A stretch of DNA of 17,618 nucleotides from JAWLBW01 sp041687475. GTDB taxonomy: Bacteria > J088 > JAWLBW01. Shown here piece by piece: positions 7,769 to 15,529 of the stretch; within the stretch, counting starts at the first letter, position 1, and each line of letters begins with the position of its first letter. The stretch covers positions 1 to 17,618 of the forward strand of contig JAWLBW010000064.1 in assembly GCA_041687475.1 (NCBI GenBank), given 5' to 3'. The notes beneath the pieces are model-generated. The model was not told the DNA's origin. It saw only the letters and a program-made list of their open reading frames with translations, and made no database searches. The position numbers and the translations under genes were made by a program.

Positions 7769-8580
7769 GTACGCGCATTACCGAAACTTTCGTACGCCGC
7801 GCCCAGTCGCGACGCGCCGCGCTTGTCACCTACATCATGGCGGGCGATCCCGATCTGGCTGCGTCGGGCGACATTGCCCTGGCACTGCAGGAGGCCGGCG
7901 CAGACATCATCGAGCTCGGCGTGCCGTTTTCCGATCCCATCGCCGATGGCCCCACCATTCAGTCGGCGGGGGTGCGCGCACTGGCGCAGAAGACGACGCT
8001 GGCGCGGGTCATCGAGCTGGTGGCCGATCTGCGCGGTCGCGGCCTGACGATTCCCGTGGTGCTCATGGGGTACCTCAACCCCGTTCTGCGCCTGGGGTAT
8101 GCAAAGTTCGCTCAGGACGCGGCCAGGGCGGGAGTCGATGGACTCATCGTGCCTGATCTGCCGGCCGACGAGGCAGATGAGCTCATTGCCGAACTGGAAG
8201 CGAACGGTATTGCCCCCGTGCAGTTGGTGGCGCCAACCTCGACCGATGAACGAATCGGCTATGTCGCCGGCCGTTCGGGCGGTTTTCTTTACTACGTGTC
8301 GCTGACCGGTGTAACCGGCGTTCGCGACAGCCTGCCCGCCGACGTGACCGATCGCATTCGCCACGTGCAGTCATTGTCGCCCGTTCCCGTGGCCGTGGGC
8401 TTCGGCGTTTCGAACCCCGATATGGCACGGGCCCTGGGGCGCGCGGCGCGCGGCGTGGTCGTCGGCAGCGCCATCGTCAAGCTCATCGAACAGCATGGTC
8501 GCGACGCCGTCGAACCGGTAAGCGAGTTTGTTCGCGGTCTGCGCAAGGCACTCGACGAGGTCGAGGTTGAGGCCGTCTGA
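7765..8580 (+). CDS. trpA: Tryptophan synthase alpha chain
   Basis: TrpA cleaves indole-3-glycerol phosphate to indole and glyceraldehyde-3-phosphate and passes indole to TrpB through a tunnel. The 271-residue protein shows the family order: TYIMAGDPD near the start, IIELGVPFSDPIADGPTIQ with catalytic Glu50 and Asp61 (Glu49 and Asp60 of Salmonella), LMGYLNPVLRLG, GVDGLIVPDLPADE, LVAPTSTDERI, the loop YYVSLTGVTGVR, and the phosphate-binding VGFGVSN and VVVGSAIV. The start codon is GTG, in a GTGA overlap with the stop of the exported protein upstream. This start gives the normal N-terminus for the family. The 3' end overlaps the probable start of the DUF4175 gene. Confidence 0.98.
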   Translation: MSTRITETFVRRAQSRRAALVTYIMAGDPDLAASGDIALALQEAGADIIELGVPFSDPIADGPTIQSAGVRALAQKTTLARVIELVADLRGRGLTIPVVLMGYLNPVLRLGYAKFAQDAARAGVDGLIVPDLPADEADELIAELEANGIAPVQLVAPTSTDERIGYVAGRSGGFLYYVSLTGVTGVRDSLPADVTDRIRHVQSLSPVPVAVGFGVSNPDMARALGRAARGVVVGSAIVKLIEQHGRDAVEPVSEFVRGLRKALDEVEVEAV

Positions 8581-11563
8581 TTCGCAGCCTCATGAGGTTC
8601 AACGGCGCCTGAGTTACCTCCGGCGCCGTTATGCTTTCTGGAGCACCGAAGCGCTTGCTGCACGGGCCGCCGTGCTGGTGCTGGTGGTGGCGCTCGTCGC
8701 CTTTGCACTTACGCCGTGGGCGCAACCGGTGCTGCAGGCGGTGCTTCTTGCCGTATTGGTTCTCTCCCTGGCGGTGGCGGCCTGGCGTGCCTGGCGTGAC
8801 CTGCGTGCCGTGCGATCGCTTACGCGCTTTGCACGCTATCTGCAGCAGGAGCAGCACACGCTCAGGCAGGATATCGAAATCGCGCTTTCGTTCGAGGGCA
8901 CCAGCCAGAGCGATGCGGTTACGCAGCGCCTGATCGATGCTCATTTGTTTCGTACGGGCATGGCTCTGCGGCAGATTCCCCCCGCAATCATCGAGGCCCC
9001 ACGCGATCGGCGCGCCGAAAGGCTGACCGGGTTTCTGCTGGTCGCCGTCATCGGAGCCGGGCTGCTTGACCCTGCCCGCATGGGCCGGATGCCTGAAACC
9101 TGGCTTCGCTGGGGCGGTTCCGATGGCCGAGTCGACGCAGCGGCCGGCGCGGCAGAACGTTTCCTGGCCGAGTTCGAGGTCGAGATTACCCCGCCGGCAT
9201 ATACCGAACTGCCCCCCGAACGGTTGACCGGGGCCGCCGAGCTTATTCGGGCCATGCGTGGCTCGACGGTCGACGTCGGCCTGCGGCTGGGCGAGTCGGT
9301 CGAGGCGGCCCGCCTGCGCCTGCCCGACGGTTCAGTGGTTTCCTTGCAGGCCGACGACTCGAAGGCACGCTTCGAAGGGCGGTTCGTCGTTGCCGACGGT
9401 GGCCCGCTGGGCCTCGAAATAGACCGCCGTGAAGGGTGGGAGGTCGACGGGCACGAGCGTCGAATTGAATTGATAGCCGACGAGCCCCCCGGTGTTCGTC
9501 TGCTGGGGCCCGAAGACGGACTGGTGGTCACGCCCGCCGAACAGGTGACCTTTCGTTTCGAGGCGTCAGACGACTTCGCCGTTACCGGCGCCGAACTCGT
9601 GGTCGACGCCGGCGCGGGCGAGCGTAGATTTGCGTTGCCGGCTACCGACGCCGAGCAGTACAAGGCAGAAAAGCGCTTCGACGTGGCCGAGATTGCACGA
9701 CAGGAAGGTGTGACGGTACGCTATTTCGTCGAGGTCCGTGACAATGACACGGTAAGCGGTCCGAAACTGGGTCGCAGCGCCACCCAGACCCTCGAGATAT
9801 TCTCGCCGCGAAAAGCCCACCGCGAGCTTCTCGAGAGGCAGGACAGGCTCTTCGATCAGGTGGTGCACGTGCTCGGCGACTCGATTGCGCTACCCGAAGC
9901 CATGAACGGCGAAGTGTTGCCGCGATTGGGAGCGCTCGCCACCCGCCTCGGCGAGGCACGCCGCGAATTTTCTGCGCTGCTCGATGCCTTCGCCGACGAT
10001 AGTCTGGCCGACCCGGCATCCCTGGCGAACTTGCGCGATCTGCGCACCCGTATCGAGCGCATGCATGCCGATGCACGCAGCTTTTCCTCTGCGGTATCGT
10101 CGCCGTCGGCGCCCCGAAAATGGCCCACCTATCGTGGAAACGGGGTGGTCGAGGCCGAAGATGTGACGATTGATTTTGCCGATCTCATCAAACGCGATCG
10201 CATGAATGAGCTGCTCGGAGCGACGGACCGGTTGCGCAGTGCCCAGGAAGAGTTACGCTCGATGATTGCCGCCTATCGTGAAGATCCGACGCCCGAAAAG
10301 CTCGCGGCCCTTCGGCGCAAGATGGCCGAGATCAAAGAACTCATGCAGGAGGTTGCCCGTCTTCAGCAGGATGCGGCAGAGACCCTGCCCGACGAATTCC
10401 TCAATGCCGACGCCTTCAAGAAGGCGCAGAAGCACAATCCGGCGGCGCAGCTGGACGATCTTGAGAAGCTTCTTGCAGGTGACGATCCGGAAAGGATGCT
10501 CGAAGAGCTGGAAAAATTCGACGAGAACCTTTCACAGATGCTGGCCGGCATGGATGAGGCAGGCCAGCAGGTGAATCAACAGGCCGGCGAAGCGCCATAC
10601 CAGGCGCTGAGCAAAGCGCTCAACGAAGTGAGCGAATTGGAAAGGGGACAACGTCGACTGGCCGAGGAAGCGGCGTCTCTTGGCCGGAAAGAGCGCGAGG
10701 CGGCGGCGTCGCAAGCGAGCGAAGCCGCCCGCGAAGTCTCGCGGCAACTCGACGAGTTGGAAGCGGCCGCAAAGGAAATCGAGCGGCAGGGCGACCGGAA
10801 TCCGATCTGGCACCGTGGTTTCGGTTACCATTCGCTGCAGGCTTCACGAGATGTGTCCGAAGCGCGAGAAGCCATGCGCCGCGGCGACTGGGAGCGGGCC
10901 CGGCAGGCGGTATCTCAGGCCGAAAGCCGCTTTCGTACCCTCGAGAATCTGGCTCGTTTCGAAGCCGAGGCCGGTGTCGGCGGGCAGGTGGCCTCGCGTC
11001 TGTCGCAGTCGTCGGAGCAAGCGGGCGACAAGGCGAACCAGATTCGAGAGAGCCTCGACTCCATGGGGCAAGCCGGCGGAAAGCCGGGCGCCGAGGCCCG
11101 TCGGCTCGAGCAGGCGCAAGAGAAACTGCAGGAACGCCTTTCCGAGGTGCAACAACGGATGCAGGCGCCCGGAGAGGGGGCGATGGTGGGCGAAGGAGTG
11201 CGGGAGTCGCTTGAAGCGGGGGGAAGCGCCATGGGCGAAGCCCGATCGGGGCTCGAGCGGGGCAGGGTGCCCGACGCCGCCATGAAGGCCGAAGAGGCGG
11301 CTGAAAAACTGGCGGCCGCACGCGAATCTCTCGAGCAGATGAAGCAGGAAATGGAATCACGGGCCCGCCAGGGCGGTCGGCCGGGGTCGCAGCAGGCCTC
11401 TTCGGGCATGTCCGACGTCGAACCTCGCGAAAAGGTCGAGATACCCGGCGAGGGGCAGCGCGGTGGCGGGCGACGCGACGAGGTTCTCAAGGGCATGCGT
11501 GAAGGCATTCCCGAATCGTACCGCGAACTGAACAAGCGTTATTACGACCGGCTGGTGCGGTAA
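8567..11563 (+). CDS. DUF4175-type membrane protein with long periplasmic coiled-coil region
   Basis: This is a 998-residue protein whose architecture matches the DUF4175 / TIGR02302 group of conserved membrane proteins of unknown function. A basic N-terminus (RRLSYLRRR) leads to two membrane helices at about 30-49 and 53-74; a third follows at about 152-168. A beta-rich periplasmic part begins with EVEITPPAYTELPPERL (about 203-219), typical of the family, and includes two Ig-like repeats. From about 390 to 960 the protein is mostly helical and rich in Glu, Gln, Ala and Arg, consistent with coiled coils. It ends in YRELNKRYYDRLVR. There is no ATG or GTG near the family start. I chose TTG at 8567, which has GAGG six bases upstream and overlaps trpA by 14 nt. 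A TTG at 8528 in the same frame would add 13 residues unlike the family. The family link is from architecture, not a search. It is the last gene of the operon. Confidence 0.84.
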   Translation: MRPSDSQPHEVQRRLSYLRRRYAFWSTEALAARAAVLVLVVALVAFALTPWAQPVLQAVLLAVLVLSLAVAAWRAWRDLRAVRSLTRFARYLQQEQHTLRQDIEIALSFEGTSQSDAVTQRLIDAHLFRTGMALRQIPPAIIEAPRDRRAERLTGFLLVAVIGAGLLDPARMGRMPETWLRWGGSDGRVDAAAGAAERFLAEFEVEITPPAYTELPPERLTGAAELIRAMRGSTVDVGLRLGESVEAARLRLPDGSVVSLQADDSKARFEGRFVVADGGPLGLEIDRREGWEVDGHERRIELIADEPPGVRLLGPEDGLVVTPAEQVTFRFEASDDFAVTGAELVVDAGAGERRFALPATDAEQYKAEKRFDVAEIARQEGVTVRYFVEVRDNDTVSGPKLGRSATQTLEIFSPRKAHRELLERQDRLFDQVVHVLGDSIALPEAMNGEVLPRLGALATRLGEARREFSALLDAFADDSLADPASLANLRDLRTRIERMHADARSFSSAVSSPSAPRKWPTYRGNGVVEAEDVTIDFADLIKRDRMNELLGATDRLRSAQEELRSMIAAYREDPTPEKLAALRRKMAEIKELMQEVARLQQDAAETLPDEFLNADAFKKAQKHNPAAQLDDLEKLLAGDDPERMLEELEKFDENLSQMLAGMDEAGQQVNQQAGEAPYQALSKALNEVSELERGQRRLAEEAASLGRKEREAAASQASEAAREVSRQLDELEAAAKEIERQGDRNPIWHRGFGYHSLQASRDVSEAREAMRRGDWERARQAVSQAESRFRTLENLARFEAEAGVGGQVASRLSQSSEQAGDKANQIRESLDSMGQAGGKPGAEARRLEQAQEKLQERLSEVQQRMQAPGEGAMVGEGVRESLEAGGSAMGEARSGLERGRVPDAAMKAEEAAEKLAAARESLEQMKQEMESRARQGGRPGSQQASSGMSDVEPREKVEIPGEGQRGGGRRDEVLKGMREGIPESYRELNKRYYDRLVR

Positions 11564-11660
11564 ACGGGCAGGCGAGGGGAAATTAACCCTCTCCGCAGTT
11601 GAATCCTCGGGTTCCCGTATAGTTCGCGAACATCTGCGAACAGGCAGACGACAGCACGCC
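11564..11660. other. Convergent intergenic gap without a classical terminator
   Basis: This gap separates the DUF4175 gene from the convergent PilZ gene. It has a small hairpin, GAGGG (11574-11578) with CCCTC (11587-11591) around an AT-rich loop, and a second, TTCGC with GCGAA near 11624-11641. Neither is followed by a T-run on either strand, so termination is probably rho-dependent or the transcripts overlap. Confidence 0.45.
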
Positions 11661-11999
11661 TCAGAGCGTTTCCGGGCTGTTGAGAATGAAGCTTTCGATG
11701 GCCTGCAGATAGTCGGGACGCAGCGTGGTGAAGGAGATGCCCATGCCCGGCTCGCCGTCTTCGCCGTCACTGATCCAGGCAACCAGGGCGCCGGTGGTAA
11801 TGGGTTCCAGGCCCGGCAGCTGAAAGCGTATGTGCAGGTGGGTGTCGATTTCCAGCAGCAGGTCAGAGGCCAGAAAGGCCCCCCCGCGCGATACATTGCG
11901 ACCGGCGAAGAACAGCTGACCGTGTTCGTCTGAACTGCCTTCTCGAACGCAGAATTCGACCTGAACGGGAACGCGTATGTAACGTCGGCGATCTCTCAC
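11661..11999 (-). CDS. Single-domain PilZ protein, predicted cyclic-di-GMP receptor
   Basis: This is a 112-residue protein made of one PilZ domain. Both halves of the cyclic-di-GMP site are visible: an N-terminal RxxxR (Arg5 and Arg9 in RRRYIRV) and N-x-S-x-x-G (Asn35, Ser37, Gly40 in NVSRGGAFLAS), where the more usual Asp is Asn as in many deltaproteobacterial PilZ proteins. The domain closes with GALVAW and GMGISFTTL, the usual last strands. The C-terminal helix ends in ILNSPETL. I chose GTG at 11999, 4 nt after the stop of the response regulator gene, because the PilZ domain begins right there. The same frame extends to a TTG at 12062 inside the upstream gene, but those 21 residues are not PilZ-like. 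It is surely co-transcribed with the response regulator and may act as its downstream effector or modulate it; that is inference. Confidence 0.88.
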   Translation of the reverse strand: MRDRRRYIRVPVQVEFCVREGSSDEHGQLFFAGRNVSRGGAFLASDLLLEIDTHLHIRFQLPGLEPITTGALVAWISDGEDGEPGMGISFTTLRPDYLQAIESFILNSPETL

Positions 12000-12003
12000 C
12001 GTC

Positions 12004-15000
12004 TTACTCGCGACCCGCCAGCAGTGCCTTGATGTCGCCGGCGAAGCGACCGTTGGGCGCAAGCTTCAGGTAGGTGCGGTAGTGCTCGACCGCACGGCGG
12101 CTGTCGCCGCGGGCATCATAAAGCCCGCCCAGATTCACGTGGGCCTCGGCATTGCGCGGGTTCAGGCGTACCGCCTGTTGCAGTGCCTTCATGGCTTCGG
12201 CGTCCATGCCGACTTCAATATAAATCTGTCCGAGCAGCGACCAGGCCTTGTCGTTGCGCTGGTCGGCCTTGACGGCGGTAATCAACCTCGGCACGGCGTC
12301 GCGGGCGCGACCCTGCTGGTACAGCGCGGCCCCTTCCTGGTAGGCGGCAAGCGACGCCTTGCTGTCGGCGCCCGCGTCGGGGCGTGCGGCAGGCTTCGGA
12401 GCAGGCTTGGCGGGCTCGGGCGCTTTCCGCGCCGGTTGCCGGGGCTCGACTCGTGCGGCCACCGGAGTTGGGCGTTGCGCGGGGGCCGGGGCTGAGCGGG
12501 CCGTCGACGCCAGCGAATCGAGACCTTCGCGAGCTTCTGTGTTCGTGGGAGAAATCTGCAGCGCCAGCTCGAAGTGACGGCGGGCCTGGTCGCGATCGCC
12601 GCGCTCGCTTGCGACACGGGCCTGAACGATGTGCGCGCCGACGAGCAGATCGTCGTTTCGGCCGGGGCTGGCCAGCTCGAGAACGGTGGCCGCATGCCGT
12701 GAGGCCGCACCGTTTTCGCTACTCTGCAGCATGAGCTGTGCAAGCAGGAGCCGGGCGGCCAGGTGCTCTTCGCCCACGGCTACGGCGGTTTCGGCCAGGC
12801 GGCGCGCTTCGTCGGCGTTGCCTTTGTGCAGTTCGATTCGGGCCAGCTGGTAATGCGCCGCCGCATGATTAGGACTCAGGCGTATGACTTCCTGATAAGA
12901 GGCAACGGCGTCGGCTTCACGGCGGCTGATTTCATAGGCCTGACCCAGCGAGAAGTGCCCCAGGGGGAAATCTGCGTTCTTTTCCACGGCCGAACGCAGG
13001 GCCACCAGCGCCAGATCGGGGGTATTGTTCTGAAGCCGCATCAGGCCCTGAACGAACTGGAAAAGGTAGAAGTCTTCGTTCGTGGTCGCGTCGAGACGAT
13101 TCAGGTAGCCGCGTGCGTCTTGCAGCTGGCCCGAACGCACGCGGGTTTCGGCGCCCGCAACGAGCAGGTAGACGCTGTTCGGGCGTTCGCGCAGATATGC
13201 CTCGGCAAGTTCGCCCGCCTTCTGCAGGGCGGCCGGATCGTCCTGGGCTTCACTGAGACGCGCATAGGAAAGAATCAGTTTCGAGAGAATGATCTCCTGA
13301 TCGGTTCCGTCCCAGTCGCCCATGCGTTCGGCCAGCACCTCGAACCCCTGAATGGCGCGCCGGTAGCCGGCGGGGGTGTCGAGGTTCATGTTGAGCGAGG
13401 CACCCTTGTAAACGTCGAGGTTTTCGCCCCCCAGCCTGACGGCCGTTTCCTTGTAAACGATACCTGCCGAAGAACCGCTACCGTTCAGGGCAAACCAGGC
13501 GCCACCGCCGCCGAGGGCAAGCACGAGCGCGACGCCGGCCGCGATGAGCGGAAGCCGAGAGCGCGCGGGTTGCGAAGGTTGCGCCGTGGCAGCGGCCGCG
13601 GCAGCGGCGGTTGCCGCAGGTTGCGAGGCGGGCCCCTGAACCGGGGGCATTTCAAGCGGCGCCGGTTTTACCGCGGCTTTTCGAGCCGGCTTCGGTTGGG
13701 GCTTCGCGGTTGCCGCGGGGCGTGCGGCCGGTGCCGGAGCGGGGGGCGGTTCGGCTTCGGGCGCTTCGACGACGGGCGGGGCGGGCGGCTCGACAAGGTG
13801 TACCTGGGCGGGCGTTTCCGGCGGTTCGGGCTGCGGCTCGGGCGGCTTTACCGGTTCTGGCTGCGGCAAGGAGGTTTCTTCGGGCTCAGACTCCGGTTCC
13901 GGTTCCGGTTTCCGCGCGGTGGCGGCGCCGCCGGCCCCTTTCAGGAAAATGACCTTGCCCTGCTTGGGTTTCGCCTTGCGGGGGGCAGCCTCAGGCTTGG
14001 GCGCGGGCGCTTCAGCTTCTTCGGAAACGGCGTCGGCAGCCGACTCTTCGTCGATGGGAGGCGCCAGTCCTGGGCCGGTTTCCGAGGCGTCGCCGGCATC
14101 GTCTTCTGCCGCCATTTCTTCGGGATCGAAGACGTGTTCGGCGGTGTCGTCTTCTTCGGGAGGCGCGAAGTTGAACAGGGGCTCTTCGGGTTGCGGCTTC
14201 AGCTCGTCGGCGGCCAGTACGGCGCTGCTGGTTCCGCCGTCCATGACGGGCATGAGAAAGCCCTGGAAGTAGAGCTTCGCAATGATCTCCAGGCACTCGA
14301 GATCGTCGTAGGGAAGCAGGTCGACCACCTGTTGCAGCGTCTTGGTTCCGGTGAACTCCGAGAGAATCGTCTCGATCTTTTCGGGAAACTGGTCGGGATG
14401 TTCCTCGAGAATGACCTGGCTGTCGATGGCCAGAAGCGATTCGAGCGGAGGCAGCTGCTCGCGAATACGCACCAGTTCGTCGATGCGGCGCATGCCTTCC
14501 ATGATGAGTCCCTGGGTCGACATGGTGACCGTTTCGGGACCCTCGATATTCCGAAAGTCGATGCGGAAGCTGCCTTCACCCCACAGCAGAAGCTTGTAAA
14601 TCGCCTGCTCGCCCACGACGTTGGCTACCTTGGCGTCGACAACCCGGCCCTTTTCAAAGGAAACCGATGCCTTGAATTCGGCGCGTTGCAGGTAAATGAC
14701 GCCGGTCTTCTGGCCCATTTCCATGGTCTGGATGAGGTCGACCACACCCATGTCGCTCAGGCTGCCGGCGAACTGGGGTTCCTGGGGTACGAAGTCGACC
14801 TTTTCCTTCTCGCGCTTTTCGAGCAGCAGGCGAACGCGGGCCAGAACTTCTTTCAGGTAGATCGGCTTGGTCAGGTAGTCGTCGACGCCGAGCTCGAGGC
14901 CGCGAATCTTATCGTCGACGCTTTTTTCGCGTGTGAGAAAGATGAAGGGAATGGCGCGCAGGGTCTGGTCGTCTTTCACCTTGCCGCAGAACGTGAACCC

Positions 15001-15183
15001 GTCCATGCGCGGCATCTTCGTGTCGGAAATGATGAGGTCGGGCCGGCTCGTGCGCATGAGCTCCCACGCCTCTTCGCCGTCGCGCGCCTGCGTGACGTTG
15101 AAGTCAGCCTTCTTGAGGCTGATGGTCATCATACTGAGGCTCTTCTCGTCGGAGTCGACGAGAAGGATTTTGGGTTTCGCCAC
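12004..15183 (-). CDS. Membrane-spanning response regulator: receiver, DUF4388/PATAN, linker, one TM helix, TPR repeats
   Basis: This is a 1059-residue multidomain protein. Residues 1-125 are a receiver with phospho-acceptor Asp54 (IISDTKMPRMDG), acidic Asp10 and Asp12, Thr84 and Lys106 (TKPI); Ser11 replaces one acidic residue of the usual DD pair. Residues about 137-310 are a DUF4388/PATAN domain (FAGSLSDMGVVDLIQTME, then GVIYLQ, FEKGRVVDA), as in many Deltaproteobacteria and Myxococcota regulators. Residues 330-540 are Pro/Ala/Glu-rich and disordered, with a short ordered island KVIFLKGAGG at 410-419. One membrane helix lies at 544-566, with Arg residues on its N-terminal side. TPR repeats fill about 605-890 and, after a Pro/Ala linker, 944-1045. 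The positive-inside rule puts the receiver in the cytoplasm and the TPRs in the periplasm. The start is GTG with AAAGGG eight bases upstream. There is no DNA-binding domain, and no sensor kinase gene is adjacent. Confidence 0.92.
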   Translation of the reverse strand: MAKPKILLVDSDEKSLSMMTISLKKADFNVTQARDGEEAWELMRTSRPDLIISDTKMPRMDGFTFCGKVKDDQTLRAIPFIFLTREKSVDDKIRGLELGVDDYLTKPIYLKEVLARVRLLLEKREKEKVDFVPQEPQFAGSLSDMGVVDLIQTMEMGQKTGVIYLQRAEFKASVSFEKGRVVDAKVANVVGEQAIYKLLLWGEGSFRIDFRNIEGPETVTMSTQGLIMEGMRRIDELVRIREQLPPLESLLAIDSQVILEEHPDQFPEKIETILSEFTGTKTLQQVVDLLPYDDLECLEIIAKLYFQGFLMPVMDGGTSSAVLAADELKPQPEEPLFNFAPPEEDDTAEHVFDPEEMAAEDDAGDASETGPGLAPPIDEESAADAVSEEAEAPAPKPEAAPRKAKPKQGKVIFLKGAGGAATARKPEPEPESEPEETSLPQPEPVKPPEPQPEPPETPAQVHLVEPPAPPVVEAPEAEPPPAPAPAARPAATAKPQPKPARKAAVKPAPLEMPPVQGPASQPAATAAAAAAATAQPSQPARSRLPLIAAGVALVLALGGGGAWFALNGSGSSAGIVYKETAVRLGGENLDVYKGASLNMNLDTPAGYRRAIQGFEVLAERMGDWDGTDQEIILSKLILSYARLSEAQDDPAALQKAGELAEAYLRERPNSVYLLVAGAETRVRSGQLQDARGYLNRLDATTNEDFYLFQFVQGLMRLQNNTPDLALVALRSAVEKNADFPLGHFSLGQAYEISRREADAVASYQEVIRLSPNHAAAHYQLARIELHKGNADEARRLAETAVAVGEEHLAARLLLAQLMLQSSENGAASRHAATVLELASPGRNDDLLVGAHIVQARVASERGDRDQARRHFELALQISPTNTEAREGLDSLASTARSAPAPAQRPTPVAARVEPRQPARKAPEPAKPAPKPAARPDAGADSKASLAAYQEGAALYQQGRARDAVPRLITAVKADQRNDKAWSLLGQIYIEVGMDAEAMKALQQAVRLNPRNAEAHVNLGGLYDARGDSRRAVEHYRTYLKLAPNGRFAGDIKALLAGRE

Positions 15184-15341
15184 GAAACGATCCCTTTGAA
15201 CGTGGTTCTGCGTACACGGTCGTCACCGTGCCCGCACGAACTGCCTGTAACCAACTATGAACGCGCTGAGCGGGTGGGGCATGCGGCTTGCAGGCACACC
15301 TGTCCGTTTCGACGTTCGACACTGCCGAAAAATTGCTGTGT

Positions 15342-15369
15342 ATCTTACCATATTCGTTAGGCTTTTCAA
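15342..15369 (-). promoter_or_regulatory. Sigma70-like promoter for the response regulator-PilZ operon
   Basis: Read on the minus strand, TTGAAA (15369-15364) and TAAGAT (15347-15342) are separated by 16 bp. The -35 matches TTGACA at five of six positions and the -10 matches TATAAT at four of six. The segment is clearly more AT-rich than its surroundings. Transcription would begin near 15335 and leave a leader of about 150 nt before the GTG at 15183. Not tested; the match is by eye. Confidence 0.5.
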
Positions 15370-15382
15370 AGTTGGAGGTAAC

Positions 15383-15445
15383 CCCGAAAGTGGCGGCTGG
15401 GTAGCCGCCGACGCTGTCTTTGCCGACTTTCCGGGCGTTCTACCC
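15383..15445 (+). other. Candidate structured leader element with nested hairpins and possible pseudoknot
   Basis: An outer stem CCCGAAAGT (15383-15391) pairs with ACTTTCCGGG (15426-15435), leaving one bulged C. Directly inside it is a perfect 7-bp hairpin GGCGGCT-GGGT-AGCCGCC (15392-15409). Its loop GGGT (15399-15402) is complementary to ACCC at 15442-15445 just outside the outer stem, which could form a pseudoknot. I match it to no riboswitch class that I know. It lies 85 nt upstream of the amidase start, so it could be its leader if transcribed from further left. Confidence 0.3.
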
Positions 15446-15529
15446 GTTTGACGCTCAGGGTTCAAACCCTGTACGCTAATGGGTCGGGCCGGTAAGCGGC
15501 CGCAGCCGAACGCAAAAGGGCTTTTTCTG

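Larger units (their letters stand above)
15184..15529. other. Divergent intergenic region, response regulator / amidase
   Basis: This 346-nt stretch has no gene that I can support. It holds the response regulator's promoter (15342-15369). In that gene's predicted 150-nt leader lie a tandem 7-bp repeat TTCGACG/TTCGACA (15308-15321) and a dyad CACGGT-CGTC-ACCGTG (15215-15230) about 20 bases upstream of its Shine-Dalgarno. Toward the amidase it holds nested hairpins (15383-15445) and a palindrome CAGGGTT-CA-AACCCTG (15456-15471). I find no clear plus-strand promoter. The amidase Shine-Dalgarno AAAAGGG is at 15514-15520. Confidence 0.55.

Noticed and set aside
12763..15360. An 865-codon open frame on the plus strand, antisense to the response regulator
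   Set aside because: It mirrors the response regulator's codon bias, is Gly/Arg/Phe-rich without motifs, and the minus-strand frame has clear receiver, PATAN and TPR domains.
15456..15471. A tRNA T-arm-like sequence CAGGGTTCAAACCCTG
   Set aside because: The loop has six bases rather than seven, the bases after it find no matching 5' acceptor strand upstream, and no D-arm or anticodon arm can be fitted.
15479..15529. ATG at 15479 as start of the amidase
   Set aside because: It has no Shine-Dalgarno and would place 17 polar residues before the signal peptide; GTG at 15530 has AAAAGGG and gives a normal signal peptide.
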